This document shows positions 56,153-64,000 of a stretch of 64,000 nucleotides of DNA, piece by piece; positions within the stretch are counted from its first letter, which is position 1, and every line of letters starts with the position of its first letter. This DNA is from Pseudovibrio japonicus. GTDB taxonomy: Bacteria; Pseudomonadota; Alphaproteobacteria; Rhizobiales; Stappiaceae. Where the stretch lies: NCBI RefSeq assembly GCF_014651595.1, contig NZ_BMXE01000001.1, forward strand, positions 558,001-622,000. The letters are read 5' to 3'. The notes beneath the pieces were generated by a model. It worked only from the letters and a program-made list of their open reading frames with translations. It did no database searches and was not told the DNA's origin. The translations under genes were made by a program, and so were the position numbers.

Positions 56153-56968
56153 ATGAGCGAGACGAGCGTCATGTCCGAGCAGAGCATTTTGGTGGATGTG
56201 AAAGACACCTACCACGTGATTACACTGAACCGTCCTGACAAGCTGAACTCGTTCAATGACGAGATGCACCGCGCGCTTTATGCTGCGCTGGAGGCAGCAG
56301 ATGCGGACGAGAATTGCCGCGCTATCTTGCTAACCGCTGCGGGCAAAGGGTTTTGTGCGGGACAGGATCTGGGCGACCGCGTGAAGCCGACACCGGACGC
56401 CCCTCCGCCGGATCTGACCCAGACGATTGGTGACTTCTATAATCCACTCATCCGCAAACTGAAGGCGATCAACGTGCCAGTTGTATGTGCCGTCAATGGT
56501 GTGGCTGCGGGGGCTGGTGCCAACATTGCTATGGCCTGTGACATCGTGATTGCCTCTGAGAAAGCAAAGTTCATTCAGGCATTTGCCAAGATTGGTCTGG
56601 TGCCAGATTCTGGTGGCACCTACTTCCTGCCACGCCTTGTGGGTTCCGCCCGTGCGCGTGGTCTTGCTATGCTGGGCACACCGATTACCGCTGCTCAGGC
56701 TGAAGAATGGGGCATGATCTGGAAATGCTCTTCTGCTGAAACGTTCCTTAAGGAAGCGACTGCCATGGTGGAGGAGCTTGCTGTGGGGCCAACCGTCGGG
56801 CTTGGTCTCATCAAGCAGGCGCTCAATGCTTCTGAGGGCAATTCGCTGGATGAGCAGCTTGATCTGGAGCGCGATTATCAGGGCGAAGCGGGGCGCACGT
56901 CGGATTATCTGGAGGGTGTAACCGCCTTTATGGATAAGCGCGTTCCGAAATATTCAGGCAAGCGCTGA
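56153..56968 (+). CDS. paaG: PaaG-type enoyl-CoA hydratase/isomerase
   Basis: A crotonase-fold enzyme of 271 residues; in the phenylacetate pathway PaaG isomerises the ring 1,2-epoxide to the oxepin-CoA. Family motifs: AAGKGFCAGQDLGDRV and VNGVAAGAGANIAMACD for the oxyanion hole, and LVPDSGGTYFLPRLVG with the acidic residue. The ATG at 56153 follows ggaggga. It overlaps paaI by one base (TGATG). Confidence 0.9.
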   Translation: MSETSVMSEQSILVDVKDTYHVITLNRPDKLNSFNDEMHRALYAALEAADADENCRAILLTAAGKGFCAGQDLGDRVKPTPDAPPPDLTQTIGDFYNPLIRKLKAINVPVVCAVNGVAAGAGANIAMACDIVIASEKAKFIQAFAKIGLVPDSGGTYFLPRLVGSARARGLAMLGTPITAAQAEEWGMIWKCSSAETFLKEATAMVEELAVGPTVGLGLIKQALNASEGNSLDEQLDLERDYQGEAGRTSDYLEGVTAFMDKRVPKYSGKR

Positions 56969-57399
56969 TGGACAAGCAGGAATTGGCGGAGGCCGTTGCG
57001 GCCTCCATGTGGGATGAAGACGAGGCAACACAAGCCCTTGGTATGACGCTGGACCAGATTGCGCCGGGGCGTGCTGTCATCTCCATGAGCATACAGGGGC
57101 GTATGACCAACGGACACAAGACGTGTCACGGCGGGTATATTTTCACCCTTGCGGACAGCACGTTTGCTTTTGCCTGCAACAGCCACAACCAGCGTGTTGT
57201 GGCGTTTCAATGTTCCATCACTTACCTCGCGCCGGCCTTTGAGGGGGATGTTCTGACGGCAACTGCCGAAGAGATCACCGTGCAGGGCCGGTCAGGCGTC
57301 TATGACGTTCATGTGTGCAATCAGGATGGCACACGCATTGCGGAATTTCGCGGAAACTCGAGAACAATCAAAGGAAAACATATCGAGTTAAGCAGTTGA
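56968..57399 (+). CDS. paaI: Hydroxyphenylacetyl-CoA thioesterase PaaI
   Basis: A 143-residue hot-dog thioesterase that removes CoA from dead-end phenylacetyl-CoA products. Motifs: GRMTNGHKTCHGGYIFTLAD (His-Gly-Gly and catalytic Asp) and ITYLAPAFEGDVLTATAEE. Translational coupling with paaG. Confidence 0.9.
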   Translation: MDKQELAEAVAASMWDEDEATQALGMTLDQIAPGRAVISMSIQGRMTNGHKTCHGGYIFTLADSTFAFACNSHNQRVVAFQCSITYLAPAFEGDVLTATAEEITVQGRSGVYDVHVCNQDGTRIAEFRGNSRTIKGKHIELSS

Positions 57400-57435
57400 T
57401 TTATTGATTGATTACCAGCATTTGAGGAGGAGAAA

Positions 57436-58749
57436 ATGTTGGAGGTTAGAGAACGCAGGTCGGATCTGGAGCCTATTGAAACCGCCGGACGAGAAGAGTT
57501 GCAAGCGCTGCAATTGGAGTGTATGCGGTGGTCATTGCGACACGCCTATGAGAATGTGGCGTTTTACAAAGACAGCTTTGATGCAGCGGGGGTTCATCCC
57601 GATGACCTGAAGAGCCTTAGTGATCTGGCGAAGTTTCCGTTCACCACCAAGCAGGATTTGCGCGACAACTACCCTTTTGGGATGTTTGCCGTTCCTGAAG
57701 AGGAGATCTGCCGCGTTCATGCCTCCTCCGGCACCACTGGTAAGCCGACTGTTGTGGGCTACACTAAGAAGGACATTGAGACCTGGGCCGGTGTGGTTGC
57801 CCGCTCCATTCGTGCAGCGGGCGGAAAGCCCGGTGATAAAGTGCATATCGCTTATGGCTATGGGCTGTTTACGGGAGGTCTGGGTGCGCACTATGGAGCC
57901 GAAGCGCTTGGCTGTACGGTTATTCCCATGTCCGGCGGCATGACAGAGCGACAGGTGCGGCTGATTGAGGACTTCAAGCCTGAGATCATCATGGTCACCC
58001 CGTCTTACATGCTCTCCATTCTGGATGAGTACCGCAAGGAGGGTCTCGACCCCCGCAAGAGTTCCATCAAGATTGGCATCTTTGGGGCTGAGCCGTGGAC
58101 CAACTCCATGCGCGAGGAGATTGAGCAAGCCTTTGATATGCATGCGGTTGATATCTACGGGCTATCCGAGGTGATGGGTCCGGGTGTGGCGCAGGAGTGC
58201 GTGGAGACGAAGGATGGCTTGCACATCTGGGAGGATCACTTCTACCCCGAGATCATTGATCCGGTGAGTGGTGAGGTTCTGCCCGATGGCTCTAAGGGTG
58301 AATTGGTGTTCACCACGCTGACCAAGGAAGGGCTGCCTATCATCCGGTATCGTACCCGCGATCTGACCCGTTTGATGCCGGGTACAGCTCGTGCCATGCG
58401 GCGGATGGAGAAAGTGACCGGTCGTTCTGATGACATGATGATCGTGCGCGGTGTGAATGTTTTCCCGAGCCAGATTGAGGAGCAGATGCTGCGCTGTGAC
58501 GGGCTCTCCCCTCACTACCAGATTGAACTTGTACGCAAAGGGCGTATGGATCAGCTGATGGTCAAGGTGGAAGCGGCCGCTCATGCGGCGTCTGATGCTG
58601 ATCGTCAGGCGAGCGCTAAAGAGCTGGCGGTTCATGTGAAAAACAACATTGGAATTTCGGTTGGGGTAGACGTGGGCCCGCCCAATTCCATAGAACGAAG
58701 CCAAGGCAAGGCCAAGCGGGTTGTGGACCTGCGGCCTAAAGAAAACTAG
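57436..58749 (+). CDS. paaK: Phenylacetate-CoA ligase
   Basis: ATP-dependent activation of phenylacetate to phenylacetyl-CoA, 437 residues. Adenylate motifs: HASSGTTGKPTVVGYT, AYGYGLFTGGLGAHYGAE, KIGIFGAEPWTNSM and DIYGLSEVMGPGVAQEC; the C-terminal domain has SDDMMIVRGVNVFPSQIE. Good gaggagg at 57424-57430 before the ATG. Member of the paaG-I-K-tetR operon. Confidence 0.94.
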   Translation: MLEVRERRSDLEPIETAGREELQALQLECMRWSLRHAYENVAFYKDSFDAAGVHPDDLKSLSDLAKFPFTTKQDLRDNYPFGMFAVPEEEICRVHASSGTTGKPTVVGYTKKDIETWAGVVARSIRAAGGKPGDKVHIAYGYGLFTGGLGAHYGAEALGCTVIPMSGGMTERQVRLIEDFKPEIIMVTPSYMLSILDEYRKEGLDPRKSSIKIGIFGAEPWTNSMREEIEQAFDMHAVDIYGLSEVMGPGVAQECVETKDGLHIWEDHFYPEIIDPVSGEVLPDGSKGELVFTTLTKEGLPIIRYRTRDLTRLMPGTARAMRRMEKVTGRSDDMMIVRGVNVFPSQIEEQMLRCDGLSPHYQIELVRKGRMDQLMVKVEAAAHAASDADRQASAKELAVHVKNNIGISVGVDVGPPNSIERSQGKAKRVVDLRPKEN

Positions 58750-58763
58750 CGGAAATAAAAAGC

Positions 58764-59387
58764 ATGGCGCGCACCAGAGCAGCGGATTATGACGACAAAC
58801 GCAAATCCATCTTAAAGTTATCGGCGCGCGCCTTCGCGCAGCATGGCTATGACAAAACCTCCATGGCGCAGATCGCCAAGATCTGCGGCTTCTCCAAGGC
58901 CTTGCTCTACCACTACTATGAGAACAAAGAGACGTTGCTGATTGATATTATCAGCGCCCACCTTGAAGAGCTGGTTGATGCCGTGGAGACCGCCGCGGAG
59001 GAGGACCAATCCCCGTTGGAGCAGCTGCGCAGTCTTTGCCGTGCGTTGATGCTGGCCTATGAGGATGCGGATTCTGAGCATAAGCTGCAGATCAACGAGC
59101 TTTCCTACCTTCCCGTCGAGAAGAAACAGGGCATCATTGAGCTGGAACGGAAGCTGGTTTCGATCTTTGCCAAGGCGGTTGCGGCAACCAATCCGCAGTT
59201 CGGGGATGGCAGCACGCTGGTCAAACCTGTCACCATGAGCCTGTTCGGGATGCTCAACTGGTCCTATCTGTGGTTCAAGCCGGATGGAGATCTGACCCGT
59301 GAGGGTTATGCTGAGCTGGTGGTGGAGCTGTTGCTCAATGGCTCACGGTCTATTCACGGCGGCGACTTTTCTGGCAGCAGCCGATAG
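58764..59387 (+). CDS. TetR-family regulator of the phenylacetate cluster
   Basis: A 207-residue TetR protein. Helix-turn-helix: [28 protein letters not shown]. The C-terminal ligand domain resembles TetR_C_17-like acyl-CoA binders. Fourteen bases after paaK, so likely in the same operon; it could repress the paaN/paaG promoters through the box at 55992-56005, with phenylacetyl-CoA as inducer (inference). Confidence 0.87.
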   Translation: MARTRAADYDDKRKSILKLSARAFAQHGYDKTSMAQIAKICGFSKALLYHYYENKETLLIDIISAHLEELVDAVETAAEEDQSPLEQLRSLCRALMLAYEDADSEHKLQINELSYLPVEKKQGIIELERKLVSIFAKAVAATNPQFGDGSTLVKPVTMSLFGMLNWSYLWFKPDGDLTREGYAELVVELLLNGSRSIHGGDFSGSSR

Positions 59388-59487
59388 ATCGCAGCGGTTT
59401 CAGTTTTGCGCGGTACGAGCTAAATCCAGCTTGCAAAGCCCGTCTCTTTCTCCGAGAGTTGCGCGACAAGCCAAGGAAGAACCCATC

Positions 59488-60036
59488 ATGAAAACTGAAC
59501 GCGAAAAGATGGAAGCGGGTGAGTGGTACACCTGCGTGGATGACGAGCTGGATATGCTGCGGCGCGCTGCCTACCACGCTGTGCATGAACATCGCACTCT
59601 GCACCCGAGCGAACGTGGCCGGATCAGCCCTGCCCTGCGGGCCTTGCTTGGTAGCACGACGGAGAGCACCCTCATTGAGGCGCCGTTTCACTGCTCCTAT
59701 GGCATCAACATCCATCTGGAAGAAAACGTCTTTCTCAATGCAGGCTGCACCATTTTGGATAGTGCGCCTGTACGGATTGGGGCTCAGACCATGCTGGGGC
59801 CGAATGTGCAGATTTACTGCGCCCAGCACCACAAAGACGCAGAAAAGCGCTGTGCGGGGCTGGAGACCGCCAAACCGGTGACCATCGGCAAGCGGGTCTG
59901 GATTGGCGGTGCGGCCATCTTAATGCCCGGCGTTACCGTTGGAGATGACGCCATAGTGGGCGCTGGCAGTGTGGTGACCAAAGATGTGCCTGCCGGGGCC
60001 ACCGTGGTGGGCAACCCGGCCCGCATTACGGGGTAG
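59488..60036 (+). CDS. Maltose O-acetyltransferase family protein
   Basis: A 182-residue left-handed-beta-helix acetyltransferase (Maa/NodL/LacA type). An N-terminal helical cap ([22 protein letters not shown]) is followed by hexapeptide repeats. The catalytic His lies in [11 protein letters not shown], and [32 protein letters not shown] is typical of the end. The start at 59488 follows aaggaag. It lies 100 bases after the tetR gene, and its own promoter is likely. The sugar acceptor is not readable. Confidence 0.9.
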   Translation: MKTEREKMEAGEWYTCVDDELDMLRRAAYHAVHEHRTLHPSERGRISPALRALLGSTTESTLIEAPFHCSYGINIHLEENVFLNAGCTILDSAPVRIGAQTMLGPNVQIYCAQHHKDAEKRCAGLETAKPVTIGKRVWIGGAAILMPGVTVGDDAIVGAGSVVTKDVPAGATVVGNPARITG

Positions 60037-60093
60037 CGCTCTGAACCCTTGAAAGTGGCTGCAGGGTTCCCCATGCAGCCACAGTTGCCAAGA

Positions 60094-60669
60094 TCAGTTT
60101 TCCAACAGTTGCTGCTTTGCCTGCGTTTGCGGGGCCGGTTTCCGTTTTCCGAACGACATTCTGCTGATGAGGCGATCACGTAGGACAAACTGATGGAAGG
60201 CCCAGCCGCCAATATGTAGCAAGAGCAATGCTGTAAGCGCGTTGGCGATAATCCCGTGTACAACGCGCGCCGGGTAGATCGTGAGATCCGCTGGGAGCGG
60301 ACTTCCTGAACCACCCAGTGTTATTGCGAAGAGGTCTGCACTGCTCGCCATTATCAGGCCGGAGAACACCATGCCTGCTATCAACGCATAAATAGCCCAG
60401 TGGGTGAGCCCGGCCAGCGTGTTGAGCGCGGCTTTTCCTGTGTCTGCCTTCGCTGGTTTTTGAGTGATGAAGCGGGTGATGAGCCGCAGGACAAGCAATG
60501 CGCCGATGGTCATGCCCCAGATCATATGCCCTGTCATACCGGTGAGCTTTTCAGGATCGGCATTATCCATTGCCGCTAAACTGGGTCCGCCTACGATCAG
60601 CGCCATGAATATCATAAGTGCAAGGATCCAGTGCAAGGCAACTAAAACCGGGTGATAGCGTGTTGTCAT
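60094..60669 (-). CDS. Cytochrome b561
   Basis: A 191-residue di-haem membrane cytochrome of the YodB/CybB group with four spans. Candidate haem ligands: His in TTRYHPVLVALHWIL, TGHMIWGM, LAGLTHWAIYAL, VHGIIANALTALLLLHIGGW. Its redox partner is unknown; E. coli CybB oxidises superoxide. The start at 60669 follows ggagc; an ATG 12 bases further up is an alternative. Divergent from the LysR gene. Confidence 0.88.
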   Translation of the reverse strand: MTTRYHPVLVALHWILALMIFMALIVGGPSLAAMDNADPEKLTGMTGHMIWGMTIGALLVLRLITRFITQKPAKADTGKAALNTLAGLTHWAIYALIAGMVFSGLIMASSADLFAITLGGSGSPLPADLTIYPARVVHGIIANALTALLLLHIGGWAFHQFVLRDRLISRMSFGKRKPAPQTQAKQQLLEN

Positions 60670-60810
60670 CGGGCGCTCCATTCATCAACCTTCCGAGGAA
60701 CCGAGGTTGGGTTCCTGATTGCATCTGGAGTGCATTTTACGTTACATGAAAAGAACAAGAATGCCGTGATTTGGAACAATGCATTACTGTGATGTAACAG
60801 GAGGGACATA

Positions 60811-61713
60811 ATGAGATCACTGGACTGGGAGCTTCTGCCATCTTTTCTTGCTGTTGCGCGGGCGGGTAGTTTACGGGCCGGTGCAGATCTGCTTCACACC
60901 AACTATGGCACTGTGAACCGTAATATTCAGTCTCTTGAAGCGAGTTATGGTGTAGCTTTGTTTTTGCGCTCACACAAAGGCTTCACGCTAACGGAGGCGG
61001 GCGAAGCGCTGCTACCGTTTGCTGAACAGGCCGAAGACGTGATCATCAACGCGCGCAAACGTGTTGAGGGATTGGACAAAACCGAAGCGGGGACGCTCCG
61101 GTTTTCCGTCACTCCCACCTTTGCCTATGATGTGATCACGCCGATCATCAGTCGCTTTCAGGAGGCTTACCCTGATATTCAGGTGGAGCTGAGGCTTACG
61201 ACTGCGGTTGAGAACATAAACAAGGACGAGACGGATGTGTCTCTACGCGCTGCCTATGACGTCAGTGGGGACGTGGTAGCACGCAAGCTCTACCCGATGG
61301 CGGTGGGCATCTATGCCAGCAAGAGCTATATCGACACCACGTTTGCAAAGGCCGGACCGCAAGGCGCTGGCCTTTCGTGGATCGGCTTTCCTGATAGTGC
61401 CCAGTACAGCAACATGATCTCTCAATCTCCGTTCCCTCACGCGGATATGCGCCACATGGTGTCTGACGGTTACATGCGTTTGAGGCTGTTGCGAGAGAAT
61501 TGCGGCATCTCCTATCTCCCTGTGGTTTTCGAGCAGTTCTTTCCTGATCTGTGCCGCGTGCCCGGGACGAAGCTCGAACTGGGGCAGTCACTTTGGATTG
61601 TGCTTCATGCAGATTTGCGCAAGACCGTGCGCGTGCGCCGCTTTGTTGATTTTCTGGCAGGTGCTCTCATGGACATGCGGCGCGATATGCAAGGCGAGCT
61701 TTTCCGCCGTTAG
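60811..61713 (+). CDS. LysR-family transcriptional regulator
   Basis: A 300-residue LysR protein; the helix-turn-helix covers LPSFLAVARAGSLRAGADLLHTNYGTVNRNIQSLE. The effector domain (about 90-290) has LRFSVTPTFAYDVITPIISRF. A perfect ggaggg precedes the ATG. It is divergent from cytochrome b561 and may control it. Confidence 0.9.
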   Translation: MRSLDWELLPSFLAVARAGSLRAGADLLHTNYGTVNRNIQSLEASYGVALFLRSHKGFTLTEAGEALLPFAEQAEDVIINARKRVEGLDKTEAGTLRFSVTPTFAYDVITPIISRFQEAYPDIQVELRLTTAVENINKDETDVSLRAAYDVSGDVVARKLYPMAVGIYASKSYIDTTFAKAGPQGAGLSWIGFPDSAQYSNMISQSPFPHADMRHMVSDGYMRLRLLRENCGISYLPVVFEQFFPDLCRVPGTKLELGQSLWIVLHADLRKTVRVRRFVDFLAGALMDMRRDMQGELFRR

Positions 61714-61817
61714 TCCGCGCCAGCTTCAGTCCAGATCACAATAAGCTCAATTGCAGGCTGGTAACGCTGCATCTAATCTACTGGGGAATCAGCCTCTTCC
61801 AGCAAATCAGGTTACCG

Positions 61818-62441
61818 ATGAAATTATATTACGCTCCCGGCACCATCTCTATTGCAGTTGCCATTGCCCTTGAAGAATCCGGTGTGTCTTACGCCCGTCA
61901 TAAGATCGATTTCAGGAACCCGGAGGTCAGCCGCCCGCAGCTCTTGGGCGTGAACCCGAAGGGGCGGGTTCCGGTGCTCGTAACGGATCACGGCATATTG
62001 ACGGAAACGGGTGCCCTGCTCGACTACATTGCCGATCTTGCGCCTGAAGGCAGCCTGAAGCCGGATGACCCTTTCAAAGCTGCCAAGATGCGCGAGGCCA
62101 TGTACTATCTGGCCTCCACCATGCATGTGAACCATGCCCACAGGCTGCGCGGCCACCGTTGGGCCGACAAGCAGGAAAGCTGGGATGATATGCGCGCCAA
62201 GGTGCCGGAAACCATGAGTGCCAGCTGTGCCTATGTGGAAGAAAACCTGCTCACCGGCCCCTACGTGCTGGGTGAAACCTTCAGCGTTGCAGACGCCTAT
62301 CTGTATGCGGTCAGCACATGGCTTGAGGGTGACAGTGTTGACATCCGCCAGTTCCCCAAGTTCCATGCGTTTCAGCGGCTCATGGAAGAGCGGAACTCTG
62401 TGAAGGCAGTTAAAGCCGCCGCCATACTGGTCCAGGCTTAG
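61818..62441 (+). CDS. Glutathione S-transferase family protein
   Basis: A 207-residue GST. Thioredoxin-like N-terminal domain: MKLYYAPGTISIAVAIALEE, with the cis-Pro in GRVPVLVTDHGILTETGALLDYIA. All-alpha C-terminal domain with GPYVLGETFSVADAYLYAVSTWL. The N-terminal Ser/Thr suggests the beta or similar class; substrate unknown. Confidence 0.9.
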   Translation: MKLYYAPGTISIAVAIALEESGVSYARHKIDFRNPEVSRPQLLGVNPKGRVPVLVTDHGILTETGALLDYIADLAPEGSLKPDDPFKAAKMREAMYYLASTMHVNHAHRLRGHRWADKQESWDDMRAKVPETMSASCAYVEENLLTGPYVLGETFSVADAYLYAVSTWLEGDSVDIRQFPKFHAFQRLMEERNSVKAVKAAAILVQA

Positions 62442-62508
62442 GATTAATGCGGAGGCAGCTGTCCCGAAACTTCAGGGGCAGCTGCTGGTAATATACCGGA
62501 GCTTCCGG

Positions 62509-63231
62509 CTACTGGCTTTGGTTCACTGCCCTGAATTCGATCTCTCCTTTATGCAGGAAGCAAGTTTTGGTGAAGGTGGTCAGGTCAACCGAGTTTGGCA
62601 GGCGGATATCTGATAGGTCTGGCAATGGTTTCGCAGCAAGATCAAAGTTCCTGTGAACCTGCGAGATCATGAGGATTATATGGCCAGTGTTTCTTGTAAA
62701 GTCCTTCAGCTCTGACAACTGCTCTGTAAGCTCTGGATTTTTGCGTTTCTGGTCCAGCAGCTGGAGGTAGTCAATGACAACCAGCGCCTTTTGCTGCGTG
62801 TGGTGCAGCTGGTCTAAGACATAGCTGGCGCATATCTCATCTGAACAGTCCAGATTGAATGAACTGCTGATCTCTTCGGGTTTTCTGCCGAGCTGAGTGA
62901 TGCGGTTGAGGACATCGGCTGGCGTGTATTCCAGCGTGAAGAAGTGGCTCTGCCATCCAGACTGGTTGGCTTGCAGGGCCAGCTCCAGCCCAAACAGGGT
63001 TTTGCCTTGCCCTGGCCGCGCTGCGATCAACACCAGATCACCGGGTTGCAGTTGTTTTAGCAGGTTACGGGCGTGGCCTGATGGCGACGTGGCTGACGAC
63101 AGATGGCTCCAGCTCTTGTAGCCTTCTTTTTGCGCCAGCTGGTCCAAGGCGGCGTGCAACGGAATACCGCTGTCGCGGGCCGCCAGTTTTGCTTGCCGTT
63201 TCAGCTTATAGATTGGGCTAGATAGCCTCAT
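62509..63231 (-). CDS. DnaB-like P-loop ATPase with glyoxalase-related N-terminus
   Basis: A 240-residue protein. Residues 1-48 (PIYKLKRQAKLAARDSGIPL, AQKEGYKSWSHL) match the small glyoxalase-related/helical domain seen in several DnaB-like proteins. The rest is a DnaB C-terminal RecA fold: Walker A ARPGQGKTLFGLEL, Walker B ALVVIDYLQLL and RNTGHIILMISQVHR (motif H3/H4 region). It is much shorter than replicative DnaB, without the N-terminal primase-binding domain, so not the main helicase. Role unknown. Confidence 0.78.
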   Translation of the reverse strand: MRLSSPIYKLKRQAKLAARDSGIPLHAALDQLAQKEGYKSWSHLSSATSPSGHARNLLKQLQPGDLVLIAARPGQGKTLFGLELALQANQSGWQSHFFTLEYTPADVLNRITQLGRKPEEISSSFNLDCSDEICASYVLDQLHHTQQKALVVIDYLQLLDQKRKNPELTEQLSELKDFTRNTGHIILMISQVHRNFDLAAKPLPDLSDIRLPNSVDLTTFTKTCFLHKGEIEFRAVNQSQ

Positions 63232-63596
63232 GAAAGAACCCTCTCTTCAGAGCATACCTTGCAACCCCTCCTTATGCGCTTGCTCGAACAGTGTGGTTCA
63301 GTTTCTTACGTCCTGCATGTGCACTGCTTCCCGAATGGAGGGCGGAGGCCCGGACTTAGCCTTGCAACAAGGATAGAAATCCGAGGCATGACAATCAAGT
63401 GCGGGTTACGCTTTTCAACATGCGGGGTGGGTGTTTTCAGGTTTGGTGCGGGATATACCGACCACTCACTTCAGTACGGAAAGCAAGGTCAACATGAAGC
63501 CAACGCTGACGCATTTGGGCAGAAGCGGATATTCAGACAGGTCAATCCATAGGTGATGCGGTCTGAATGGTGGTGATGACCTTCAGAATGAAGGCA
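63232..63596. other. Intergenic region upstream of the DnaB-like gene and downstream of the SDR gene
   Basis: No gene seen. A hairpin sits at the SDR end (ccttca-gaa-tgaagg at 63580-63594 with flanking tgatg/catca pairing), possibly a weak terminator. Confidence 0.5.
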
Positions 63597-64000
63597 TCAA
63601 TGAACCAGCCATCCTCCATCGACGGTCAATACTGATCCATTTACATAATCCGATGCGCTTGATGCTAAAAAAATAGCGGCGCCAACCATATCTTCAGGTT
63701 TGCCCCACCTTCCGAGCGGGATACGCGCAGCGATTTCATTATGGAGTTTGGGGTCTTCTACCAGCGGTTGGGTCATATTTGTTTCGACAAACCCCGGCGC
63801 TATGGCATTAACCAGGATGCCTTTCGCACCCCACTCATTTGCCAGAGAACGCGTCATACCAACAACGCCAGATTTTGCGACTGTGTAGGAAACTCCTTGT
63901 GGGCCACCCTGATATGCTACAATCGAAGAAATATTTATGATCTTTCCTTTTCTGCCAGAGTCGAATGCACTTTGTGCAAATTCTCGGCACAAGAAGAAAC
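63597..64000 (-). CDS. SDR-family NAD(P)-dependent oxidoreductase (5' part cut by window edge)
   Basis: The C-terminal 134 residues of a classical short-chain dehydrogenase; the N-terminus with the cofactor motif lies outside the window. Visible: KIINISSIVAYQGGPQGVSYTVAKSG (catalytic Ser and Y-x3-K), NAIAPGFVETNMT, RWGKPEDMVGAAIFLASSAS, and the end YVNGSVLTVDGGWLVH. It resembles 2-deoxy-D-gluconate 3-dehydrogenase or KduD-type enzymes, but the substrate is open. Confidence 0.9.
   Translation of the reverse strand, partial: FFLCREFAQSAFDSGRKGKIINISSIVAYQGGPQGVSYTVAKSGVVGMTRSLANEWGAKGILVNAIAPGFVETNMTQPLVEDPKLHNEIAARIPLGRWGKPEDMVGAAIFLASSASDYVNGSVLTVDGGWLVH

Noticed and set aside
1-64000. CRISPR array, prophage or insertion sequence
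   Set aside because: No regularly spaced repeats, no transposase or phage structural genes were seen; the repeats found are short dispersed palindromes. The tRNA-Phe has no integrase or duplicated tRNA end beside it.

Overview
The window reads as a chromosomal segment of a marine or host-associated alphaproteobacterium of moderate GC content. The supporting evidence is a fructose/inositol-type (FrcBCA) sugar ABC transporter beside an iol cluster with a fused kinase-aldolase, a PaaN-type phenylacetate aldehyde dehydrogenase, malate synthase G, and dispersed palindromic repeats with the CGTCATCCCGG...CCGGGAT core common in this class. Gene style suggests the Stappiaceae (for example Pseudovibrio), but that is an inference from memory and was not tested. 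No prophage, IS transposase, CRISPR array or rRNA operon is seen.

Layout. 1-1030: 3' part of a PLP aminotransferase (minus). 1031-3604: accessory region with one frameshift-interrupted unknown gene bracketed by two repeat families. 3605-9471: SulP anion transporter, secreted EF-hand protein, OmpR-type two-component pair and a DUF1906 protein. 9544-18224: malate synthase G, EamA exporter, FhuF-like ferric reductase, HerA-like ATPase, hemolysin-III protein, cupin and M19 dipeptidase. 18279-23668: four-gene oligopeptide ABC transporter. 24053-27179: Uup-type ABC-F ATPase, CMD/AhpD-like protein and a potassium channel. 27180-29293: second accessory patch with an AT-rich AlbA_2/Schlafen-type gene and more repeats. 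29294-33614: AraC/GyrI regulator and a ribosome-related operon (prfC, rsmC, rsuA). 33927-37825: several small or poorly known genes, including a secreted trypsin-like protease. 37923-41237: three-gene cassette (ArnT-like transferase, polyprenyl-phosphate glycosyltransferase, YdjC-family deacetylase) that matches in type the Francisella lipid A galactosamine pathway. 41710-41785: tRNA-Phe.

41979-54040 is a myo-inositol locus: transporter operon (binding protein, permease, ATPase, Gfo/Idh/MocA dehydrogenase) on the minus strand, divergent RpiR-type regulator iolR, then iolC-DUF2090, iolD, iolE, iolB and iolG on the plus strand. Together these cover uptake, oxidation to inosose, dehydration, ring cleavage, isomerisation, phosphorylation and aldol cleavage. 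The last-step semialdehyde dehydrogenase (iolA/mmsA) is not in the window. 54121-59387 is a partial phenylacetate locus (paaN divergent from paaG-paaI-paaK-tetR) without the paaABCDE epoxidase. 59488-64000 holds maltose acetyltransferase, cytochrome b561, a LysR regulator, a glutathione transferase, a DnaB-like ATPase and the 3' part of an SDR oxidoreductase.

The most interesting items are the bracketed broken gene at 1942-2969, the lipid-modification cassette, the AT-rich AlbA_2 gene, and two candidate IolR operators spaced 21 bp apart upstream of iolC.
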